Assembly: GCF_003854895.1 (NCBI RefSeq)
Contig: NZ_CP033966.1
Location: forward strand, 4,154,001 to 4,218,000
DNA: 64,000 nucleotides
Direction of reading: 5' to 3'
Source: Pigmentiphaga sp. H8
GTDB taxonomy: Bacteria > Pseudomonadota > Gammaproteobacteria > Burkholderiales > Burkholderiaceae_B
Part shown: positions 58,248 to 64,000 of the stretch, one piece after another
Layout: the number at the start of each line of letters is the position of its first letter
Position numbering within the stretch: position 1 is the stretch's first letter
The notes under the pieces: generated by a model
Told to the model about the DNA's origin: nothing
Database searches by the model: none
The model's input: only the letters and a program-made list of their open reading frames with translations
Made by a program: the position numbers and the translations under genes

Positions 58248-59327
58248 ATGAACCTGCGCACGCTCAAACGCTTCCTGGCCATCGCCGAACTCGGCAGCAT
58301 CAACAAGGCGGCCTCGCACCTGAACGTCTCGCAGCCGTCGCTGACCAAGGACCTGCAGGACCTGGAAGAAGCCCTGGGGGTGGAGCTGTTCACCCGCAAC
58401 GCGCGCGGCGTGAGCCTGACGTCCTTCGGCGAAACCATCTATACCCGCGCCAGGCTGGTCGACGCCGAGTTCCGCAAGCTGGAAAGCGAAGCGCGCGCGC
58501 TGCGCGACGTATCGATGGGCGAGGTCAACGTGGGTGTGGTGCCCGGCCTGCTGCAGAACCAGATCCTGCCCAAGGCCACTTTGAACCTGACGCAGCGCGC
58601 CCGGCGGCTCACGGTGAACTATCGGTTCGGCCATCGCAGCAGCATGCTGGGCCCGCTGCTGCGCGGCGACCTGGATTTCGTCATCGTCGGCATCGAGGAC
58701 GACGAATACGCCGACGAACTGGTGTCCGAGCCGCTCTTTCCCGATCGCACCGCGCTGTTCGTGCGCGCCAGCCATCCGGTGCTGGAAACCTTCGACGGCA
58801 CCGGCACCCACCTGGCCGACTACCCCTGGCTGGTGCTGTCGGAATGCTCGCAGCTGGAAGTCACGCTCAGGCAGATGATGCGCGCGCAGGGTACGCCCTT
58901 CGCCAACAACGTGATCCGCACCGATTCCTTCTATTTTTTCCGCTCGACGCTGGTGGCCAGCGATTGCATCGGCCTGGCCCGCTACGACTCCGCGCGCCTG
59001 GAGAAACACACCGGCAACATCGTGGAACTGCCGCTCCAGCCGGCGGTGGGCAAGAAGCTGCTGAGCACGCACATGATAGGCGTCGCCTACCGGCGCGACA
59101 CCATGCTGTCGACCGCCAGCAAGGCCCTGATCCAGGAGATCCGCCACCTGACGGACGACCTGTTGCAGCAGGAGATCACGACCGACATGCGAACAGGGGC
59201 CGCCATTGCGCCAGCTTCTGCTCGAAGCCATACATCGCGGCCGCCGGCGACGAAGAAGGCAGCCGGAACACGCGGTAGCCGTAATCGGCCAGGTGATGGC
59301 CCAGCTTCCACGACAGGCCGCCGTTGA
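58248..59327 (+). CDS. LysR-family regulator of the oxygenase operon, with C-terminal extension
   Basis: Regulator of 359 residues. Helix-turn-helix LRTLKRFLAIAELGSINKAA with VSQPSLTKDLQDLEEALGVE; effector domain to about residue 305 (IQEIRHLTDDLLQQE), where related proteins end. The last 50 or so residues are Arg/Ser/Pro-rich, unlike a LysR domain, and are encoded opposite the 3' part of the glycosylase gene (152-base antisense overlap), which points to loss of an original stop. Divergent from the M24-Bug-oxygenase operon. Confidence 0.87.
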   Translation: MNLRTLKRFLAIAELGSINKAASHLNVSQPSLTKDLQDLEEALGVELFTRNARGVSLTSFGETIYTRARLVDAEFRKLESEARALRDVSMGEVNVGVVPGLLQNQILPKATLNLTQRARRLTVNYRFGHRSSMLGPLLRGDLDFVIVGIEDDEYADELVSEPLFPDRTALFVRASHPVLETFDGTGTHLADYPWLVLSECSQLEVTLRQMMRAQGTPFANNVIRTDSFYFFRSTLVASDCIGLARYDSARLEKHTGNIVELPLQPAVGKKLLSTHMIGVAYRRDTMLSTASKALIQEIRHLTDDLLQQEITTDMRTGAAIAPASARSHTSRPPATKKAAGTRGSRNRPGDGPASTTGRR

Positions 59328-59685
59328 AGCCTATGCACTCGAGCCGCGGCGCGTGTTCCTTCAGGTAGGCGGCAAGCGGATTGACCTCGGCCTGGGTCAC
59401 GGCGGCATCCAGGCTGCCCTGGCGCCTGCAACTGGCGACGACATCCCAGATGCCCACGCGATGCCGGATGGCGACGCGCAGGCGTTCCTCGTAGGGCATC
59501 AGGTGCAGTGCCTCGACATCCAGGCAGGCGCCCAGCAGGCGCCAGAACTGGTTGCGCGGATGGGCGTAATACTGCCCCATGTTCAACGAAGCCACGCCCG
59601 GGAAACTGCCCAGCAGCAGTACCCTGGCATCGGGCGCCAGGACCGGCGGAAAACCGCTGAGCTGGGGCTGCGCCGCGGCGCTCAC
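59176..59685 (-). CDS. hypoxanthine/uracil-DNA glycosylase (UDG family 6-like)
   Basis: DNA repair glycosylase of 169 residues. VLLLGSFPGVASLNMGQYYA near residue 19 followed by HPRNQFWRLLG is the family signature of DNA-deoxyinosine glycosylases; GIWDVVASCRRQGSLDAAV near 75 and LECIGFNGGLSWKLGHHLAD near 118 complete the UDG fold. The start is GTG at 59685, overlapping the upstream stop codon by four bases (GTGA), so it is coupled to the spermidine-synthase-like gene. An ATG further upstream would lie in that gene. Confidence 0.87.
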   Translation of the reverse strand: MSAAAQPQLSGFPPVLAPDARVLLLGSFPGVASLNMGQYYAHPRNQFWRLLGACLDVEALHLMPYEERLRVAIRHRVGIWDVVASCRRQGSLDAAVTQAEVNPLAAYLKEHAPRLECIGFNGGLSWKLGHHLADYGYRVFRLPSSSPAAAMYGFEQKLAQWRPLFACRS

Positions 59686-60497
59686 AACCGCTCCAGCTCC
59701 GGCACCAGCGAACGCGCCCATTTGCGCGCCGGCAGGCCGTAGCGGTTCTCGACCTCGTCGGCGCGGGCCAGCAGCGCCTGCGCGTCGATGCGCAAGGCCG
59801 GGCCGGCCAGGGCGATCGCCACCCGGTTGCCTTCCTCGATTTCCGGCAGGACCGCCACGCGCCCCTCGAACGCCTCGTCCAGGTTGCCGTGATTGTGCTC
59901 GTAGCTGTCGTGCGCGCCGAACAGATTGACGGTCACGATGCCGGCCTGGCTGGCGTTGGCGCTGACCACCCGCCGGCAGCCGCGGTAGAACTCGACGGAA
60001 TCGCGTACCGGGCCGCGCGCGGCATGGTCGTACAAGTCCACCATCAAGGCGCGGCAACTGCCGCGGTTGGCGATGTCCTCCACCCACGCGCCCGCGTCGT
60101 CATGGGTCACCCTGAAACGCTCGTTGTCGGCGGGCAGGCGGAAATAGGCGCGGCAGGCGGCGGTCACGCTGGGATTCCATTCCACCGCATGCACCAGGCT
60201 GTCGGTCTGCTTCAGACAGAAGCGCGTCAGCGACCCCGCGCCCAGCCCCAGCGTGCCGATGGCCTGCTCGCCGCCGGCCTCGGGCGGATCGAGGAACAGC
60301 AGCCACGCCATCATCTGGCGCGTGTACTCCAGCTCCAGCACGAAGGGGCTGCGTATCCGCATCGCGCCCTGGATCCAGGGACTGCCGAAATGCAGGTAGC
60401 GAACGCCCTGCTCTTCCGAGAACGTCGGTTCGTCGAGCTCACTGGGACCGGCGGTCCGCCGCCGGTCCAGCCCGGACCGTTGCGCCCCGCGGCTCAA
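59682..60497 (-). CDS. spermidine synthase-like methyltransferase-fold protein
   Basis: Protein of 271 residues with the SpeE-like Rossmann fold: IGTLGLGAGSLTRFCLK near residue 95, HAVEWNPSVTAACRAYF near 115, DDAGAWVEDIANRGSCRALM near 145 and ALMVDLYDHAARGPV. The catalytic aspartate region differs from true spermidine synthases and the N-terminal strand domain is short, so aminopropyl transfer is not assured. No ATG is in frame near the start; TTG at 60497 overlaps the htpG stop by four bases (TTGA). Confidence 0.82.
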   Translation of the reverse strand: MSRGAQRSGLDRRRTAGPSELDEPTFSEEQGVRYLHFGSPWIQGAMRIRSPFVLELEYTRQMMAWLLFLDPPEAGGEQAIGTLGLGAGSLTRFCLKQTDSLVHAVEWNPSVTAACRAYFRLPADNERFRVTHDDAGAWVEDIANRGSCRALMVDLYDHAARGPVRDSVEFYRGCRRVVSANASQAGIVTVNLFGAHDSYEHNHGNLDEAFEGRVAVLPEIEEGNRVAIALAGPALRIDAQALLARADEVENRYGLPARKWARSLVPELERL

Positions 60498-62398
60498 GAG
60501 GCCTGGCTCAGCAGCAGGTTGTTCATGCTGCGCACGAACGCGGCCGGATCCTCCAGCGCCGCGCCCTCGGCCAACAGGGCCTGGTCCAGCAACAGCCGGG
60601 CCCATGCGCCGAAGTCGGCCTCGCCGGCCTGGCGCACGCGCGCGATCAGCGGATGTCCCGGGTTGATCTCCAGGATGGGGCGCGACTCGGGCGCGGCCTG
60701 CCCGGCCGCTTTGAGCAGGCGTTGCAGGTGCTGGCTCATGTCCTGCTGGTCCACCACCACGCAAGCGGGGGAGTCGACCAGGCGGAAGGTCACGCGCACG
60801 TCCTTGACCGCCTCGCCCAGCGCGGCCTTCAGCCGCTCGACCACCGGCTTGAGTTCTTCCGAGACCTCGTCCTGCTGCTTCTTCTCTTCCTCGTCGGCCA
60901 GCGCGCCCAGGTCCAGGCCGCCTTTGGCGATGGAGGTCAGCGGCTTGCCGTCGAACTCGTTGACGAAGGACAGCATCCATTCATCGACGCGATCGGTCAG
61001 CAGCAGGACCTCGATGCCCTTCTTGCGGAAGATTTCCAGGTGCGGGCTGCTGCTGGCCGCGGCGAAGGTCTCGGCCGTGACGTAGTAGATCTTGTCCTGG
61101 CCTTCCTTCATGCGGGCCACGTAGTCGGCCAGCGACACCGTCTGCGCGGGCGTTCCTTCCTGCGTGGAGGCGAAGCGCAGCAGCTTCAGGATGCGCTCCA
61201 GGTTGGCCGCGTCCTCGCCCACGCCTTCCTTGAGCACCTGGCCGAACTCGGTCCAGAACGTCGCGTAGTCGTCCTTGCGGTTCTCCGCCAAGTCTTCCAG
61301 GAGACTCAGCACGCGCTTGGCGCTGCCTTCGCGGATGGCGCGCACGTCGCGGCTTTCCTGCAGGATTTCGCGCGACACGTTCAGCGGCAGGTCGGCCGAA
61401 TCGATCACGCCGCGCACGAAGCGCAGGTAGCCGGGCAGCAGCTGCTCGGCGTCGTCCATGATGAAGACGCGCTTCACGTACAGCTTGACCCCGTGCTTCT
61501 TGTTGCGGTCCCACATGTCGAACGGCGCGCGCCGGGGCACGTACAGCAGCTGCGTATATTCGCTGCGGCCTTCGACCCGGTTGTGGCTCCAGGCCAGCGG
61601 CTCCTCGAAGTCGTGCGCCACGTGCTTGTAGAACTCGGCGTACTGCTCGTCGGAGATCTCGGACTTGCTGCGCGTCCACAGGGCGCTGGCCTGATTGACG
61701 GTTTCTTCCTCGTCGCGGACGACCTGCTCGGATTTCTCGGCGTCCCATTCCTCTTTCTTCATCAGGATGGGAACGGAGATGTGGTCGGAATAACGGCGCA
61801 GGATGTCGCGCAGCTTCCACGACGACAGGAAATCGTCCTCGTCCTCGCGCAGCGTCAGGATGATGTCCGTGCCGCGCCCGGCCTTCTCGGCCGCCGAGAT
61901 CGTGAATTCGCCGTCGCCGGCCGATTCCCAGCGTATGGCCTGGTCCGCCGGCAGGCCCGCGCGGCGGCTGATGACGGTGACTTTCTGCGCGACGATGAAC
62001 GACGAATAGAAGCCCACGCCGAACTGGCCGATCAGTTGCGCGTCCTTCTGTTTGTCGCCGGTCAGTTGCTGGAAGAACTCGCGCGTGCCCGAGCGGGCGA
62101 TGGTGCCCAGGTTGGCAATGGCCTCGTCCCGCGTCATGCCTATGCCGTTGTCGGAAATCGTGATGGTCCGCGCGGCCTTGTCCAAGCCCACGCGGATGGC
62201 CGTCTCGCCGTCGCCTTCCAGCAGTTCCGGCCGGTCGATGGCCTCGAAACGCAGCTTGTCGCAGGCGTCGGACGCATTGGAGACCAGCTCGCGCAGGAAG
62301 ATTTCCTTGTTGCTGTACAGCGAGTGGATCATCAGGTGCAGCAACTGCTTGACTTCGGTCTGGAAGCCCAGGGTTTCGGAGGTGTTGGTCTGACTCAT
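60494..62398 (-). CDS. htpG: molecular chaperone HtpG (Hsp90)
   Basis: ATP-dependent chaperone of 634 residues. N-terminal GHKL ATPase motifs LRELVSNASDACDKLRFEA near residue 30, ISDNGIGMTRDEAIANLGTI near 80 and GQFGVGFYSSFIVAQKVTVI near 120, middle domain with RRAPFDMWDRNKKHGVKLYV near 270 and C-terminal dimer domain. ATG at 62398 is the family start. A heat-shock-type promoter lies 100 bases upstream. First gene of a three-gene unit with the SpeE-like and glycosylase genes. Confidence 0.97.
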   Translation of the reverse strand: MSQTNTSETLGFQTEVKQLLHLMIHSLYSNKEIFLRELVSNASDACDKLRFEAIDRPELLEGDGETAIRVGLDKAARTITISDNGIGMTRDEAIANLGTIARSGTREFFQQLTGDKQKDAQLIGQFGVGFYSSFIVAQKVTVISRRAGLPADQAIRWESAGDGEFTISAAEKAGRGTDIILTLREDEDDFLSSWKLRDILRRYSDHISVPILMKKEEWDAEKSEQVVRDEEETVNQASALWTRSKSEISDEQYAEFYKHVAHDFEEPLAWSHNRVEGRSEYTQLLYVPRRAPFDMWDRNKKHGVKLYVKRVFIMDDAEQLLPGYLRFVRGVIDSADLPLNVSREILQESRDVRAIREGSAKRVLSLLEDLAENRKDDYATFWTEFGQVLKEGVGEDAANLERILKLLRFASTQEGTPAQTVSLADYVARMKEGQDKIYYVTAETFAAASSSPHLEIFRKKGIEVLLLTDRVDEWMLSFVNEFDGKPLTSIAKGGLDLGALADEEEKKQQDEVSEELKPVVERLKAALGEAVKDVRVTFRLVDSPACVVVDQQDMSQHLQRLLKAAGQAAPESRPILEINPGHPLIARVRQAGEADFGAWARLLLDQALLAEGAALEDPAAFVRSMNNLLLSQAS

Positions 62399-62499
62399 GG
62401 CAATAACAAGGCCCATCCCGGCGCGCAGGGTTCAGGCGCGCCAGGCATGGCGGTTGACGAAAGGAAGTTGTCCGATTGGAGCAAAAAGCTCACGCGGCC

Positions 62500-62528
62500 T
62501 AGATAAGGCCGCGCGCACCTTTTTCAAG
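62500..62528 (-). promoter_or_regulatory. sigma-32 (heat shock) promoter of htpG
   Basis: On the minus strand CTTGAAA (62522-62528), a 13-base spacer and CCTTATCTA (62500-62508). The -35 is an exact match to the RpoH consensus and the -10 matches seven of nine positions of CCCCATNTA. It lies about 100 bases before htpG, a classic RpoH target. Confidence 0.85.
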
Positions 62529-62548
62529 CATAACAGCCCCCACCCAGA

Positions 62549-62654
62549 CCCAGGGCGCCGCGGATCCGGCTTTGCCGGTCCGCCAGCGCCGCCCCCTTGA
62601 GGGGGCGCCCGAAGGGCGTAGGGGGTGGGCTTCCCCTCAGCGCGTAGGGGGGGG
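62549..62654. repeat. palindromic repeat, module B, at the 3' end of the HNH gene
   Basis: Single B module nearly identical to 24021-24124: GGCGCCGCGGATCCGGC, loop TTT, GCCGGTCCGCCAGCGCC, CCCCCTTGAGGGGGCG, GCCCGAAGGGCGTAGGGG and a final TCAGCGCGTAGGGG that encodes the stop and last residues of the HNH gene. It sits about 20 bases upstream of the htpG heat-shock promoter. Confidence 0.9.
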
Positions 62655-63212
62655 CCCCAACCTACTCGTAATGGGTACGCCGGCCAGCAGGAATTCCATC
62701 TGGTCGGCCAGGATCCGGCGGTTGCGCAGGATCATGCCTTCCCAGCGATTGGGCCGGTACGGCAGGTAGAGCAGCGGCATGCCGGCCTGCTCGGGGGTGC
62801 GGTTGCCCTTGCGCTGATTGCACGAGCGGCAGGCCGTGACCACGTTTTCCCAGGTATTGGCACCGCCGCGCGACTCGGGGCGGACGTGCTCGATGGTCAG
62901 TTCGAATTCGGGGAAACAGCCGCCGCAATAGGCGCAGACATGCATGTCGCGCGAGAACAGGCGCTCGCGGCTGATGCTGATGGAGGCGGAACGGTCGCCG
63001 CGGAACTCGCGGCCGCGCACGGCGATGATGCTGGCGGTGCTGACGGTGGAGACGAGCCCGGTCAGCCGGTTCGTGCCCCCGCGATAGGTGACGGTGGTGT
63101 CCCCCAGTTCCCACGCCACCCTTCCCGCCACGTGCAGGCAGATGGCTTTTTCGATGTCGACCCAATGCACCGGCGTACCGGCGACATCGAGCGCGAGAAC
63201 CAGATGAGCCAC
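62637..63212 (-). CDS. HNH endonuclease-domain protein
   Basis: Protein of 191 residues with a C-terminal HNH zinc-finger: CAYCGGCFPEFELTIEHVRP near residue 92, SRGGANTWENVVTACRSCNQ near 113 and RKGNRTPEQAG. Both CxxC knuckles and the catalytic His (IEH) with Asn (WEN) are intact. The N-terminal 85 residues are of the type seen in HNH proteins of the 5-methylcytosine/restriction-like group but with no firm assignment. Start is GTG at 63212 with a strong AGGAGA ribosome site. The C-terminal G-P-P-P-T-R comes from the repeat. Confidence 0.88.
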   Translation of the reverse strand: MAHLVLALDVAGTPVHWVDIEKAICLHVAGRVAWELGDTTVTYRGGTNRLTGLVSTVSTASIIAVRGREFRGDRSASISISRERLFSRDMHVCAYCGGCFPEFELTIEHVRPESRGGANTWENVVTACRSCNQRKGNRTPEQAGMPLLYLPYRPNRWEGMILRNRRILADQMEFLLAGVPITSRLGPPPTR

Positions 63213-63341
63213 AGTTTTCTCCTAAATGGATTGCCTATCGCTATCTTTCACTGGTTTTTTATACAGCGCATCAATGACCAAATCAAGACAAATGCCGATT
63301 CCGCACAACATTCCCCTGCCCACCAAGACAAACAACCCAGG

Positions 63342-63455
63342 CCCAGGATGCGGTGGATCCGGCTCCGCCGGTCCACCCGCATCGCCCCCTTGAGGGGGCG
63401 CCCGAAGGGCGTAGGGGGTGGGCTTCCCTTGCGCGCGTAAGCGCGTAGGGGGGGG
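63342..63455. repeat. palindromic repeat at the 3' end of the MBL hydrolase gene
   Basis: Hybrid copy: starts as a reverse A module (CCAGGATGCGGTGGATCC, CCGGCTCCGCCGG), continues as a B module (CCCCCTTGAGGGGGCG, GCCCGAAGGGCGTAGGG) and ends GCGCGCGTAAGCGCGTAGGG. Its last G is directly next to the stop codon of the MBL gene, which therefore keeps its own stop. Confidence 0.85.
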
Positions 63456-64000
63456 TCAATCCCCTGGAGCGCGGATCAGCCAGCGGCCGTCGCGCCAGAC
63501 CCGGCTCTCGCCGTGGTGCATCACGAAGAACTCGTCGGAGGCGACGCCCGCGTAGCGGCGGGCCCGCGCCAGGTCGCGGGGCGGCTGGTCCAGCGCCTCG
63601 TCGGTCAGCTCGAACGTGCCCCAGTGGATGGCCACGGAGGCCCGGGCGCCCAGCTCGCGGTGCGCCTGCACGGCCTCGGTGGGATTCATGTGGTGGCCGC
63701 GCATGAACCAGCGCGGCGCGTAGGCCCCTATCGGCAGCGCGGCCAGGTCGAAGGGCCCCATGCGCTCGCCTATGGCGGCGATGTCCCTGGAATAGCCGAA
63801 GTCGCCGCCGAACAGGAAATTGAACGCGGGCTCGCGCGTCCGGACCGCCCATGCGCCCCATAGCGAGACGTTCCGGTCGAAGGGCGTGCGGGCGCTCCAG
63901 TGCTGCACCGGCAGCAGCGTCAGGATGGCATCGCCCACCACCGTCTGGCCCCACCAGTCCAGCGGCCGCAGATCGGTGGCCTCGGGCACGTACTGGCGGA
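63456..64000 (-). CDS. MBL-fold hydrolase, NAPE-PLD/RomA-like (5' end outside window)
   Basis: Metallo-beta-lactamase-fold hydrolase; about 181 C-terminal residues are visible. VQHWSARTPFDRNVSLWGAW with the metal histidine, FNFLFGGDFGYSRDIAAIGE with the metal aspartate, IGAYAPRWFMRGHHMNPTEA and SVAIHWGTFELTDEALDQPP with the final histidine match bacterial relatives of N-acylphosphatidylethanolamine phospholipase D. The missing N-terminal part carries the H-x-H-x-D-H motif, so activity cannot be judged. Reading continues past base 64000 (R-Q-Y-V-P), so the GTG at 63989 is not the start. Confidence 0.85.
   Translation of the reverse strand, partial: RQYVPEATDLRPLDWWGQTVVGDAILTLLPVQHWSARTPFDRNVSLWGAWAVRTREPAFNFLFGGDFGYSRDIAAIGERMGPFDLAALPIGAYAPRWFMRGHHMNPTEAVQAHRELGARASVAIHWGTFELTDEALDQPPRDLARARRYAGVASDEFFVMHHGESRVWRDGRWLIRAPGD

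Overview
The window is a high-GC, gene-dense piece of a betaproteobacterial chromosome. Order Burkholderiales, probably family Alcaligenaceae (Achromobacter/Bordetella type), is inferred from three Bug-type periplasmic receptors, the gene orders rpsU-yqeY-dnaG-rpoD, tsaE-amiC and hda-HAD-pcnB-folK, and the Burkholderiales-like prpB-prpC-prpD cluster. The genus cannot be fixed from sequence reading alone. I saw no rRNA, tRNA, CRISPR array, phage or insertion sequence.

Layout. 1-5.7 kb: methylcitrate cycle for propionate (prpD partial, prpC, prpB on the minus strand) with a divergent sigma-54 activator prpR; a textbook -24/-12 promoter lies in front of prpB. 5.7-8.0 kb: glutaryl-CoA dehydrogenase with a divergent LysR regulator. 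8.0-17.2 kb: one long minus-strand operon holding an oligopeptide-type ABC importer, two different amidases, a cupin and a TetR regulator; a dyad overlaps its promoter. 17.3-22.9 kb: the macromolecular-synthesis operon rpsU-yqeY-dnaG-rpoD, divergent from tsaD. 22.9-41.9 kb: housekeeping genes (tsaD, plsY, ybaK, xerD, a TetR/DUF2214 pair, a Bug receptor, queG, tsaE, amiC, dedA, mutL, miaA, hisC, purM, hda, HAD phosphatase, pcnB, folK). 42.1-44.3 kb: a copper-type P1B ATPase with a MerR-type promoter but no adjacent regulator. 44.4-45.6 kb: a LON-domain protein and a GNAT acetyltransferase. 45.7-51.5 kb: a LysR regulator divergent from a five-gene catabolic operon (hydroxyacid dehydrogenase, RraA-type aldolase/decarboxylase, Bug receptor, CaiB CoA-transferase, citryl-CoA-lyase-like protein). 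51.4-59.3 kb: a second accessory operon (two M24-fold proteins, Bug receptor, TauD/TfdA-like oxygenase, CapA-like protein, hydroxyacid dehydrogenase) with its own LysR. 59.2-62.4 kb: htpG with a heat-shock-type promoter, coupled to a spermidine-synthase-like gene and a DNA glycosylase. 62.6-64 kb: an HNH protein and a partial MBL-fold hydrolase.

The most unusual signal is a modular family of GC-rich palindromic repeats at 1.2, 2.6, 23.9-24.1, 27.6-27.9, 32.1-32.3, 37.2-37.4, 62.6 and 63.4 kb. They sit at gene ends, mainly between convergent genes, and in five unrelated genes (tsaD, plsY, dedA, hisC, hnh) the repeat itself encodes the last residues and the stop codon, giving a shared P-P-T-R tail. 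The best candidates for undescribed metabolism are the CoA-transferase/citryl-CoA-lyase operon and the oxygenase/CapA/M24 operon.
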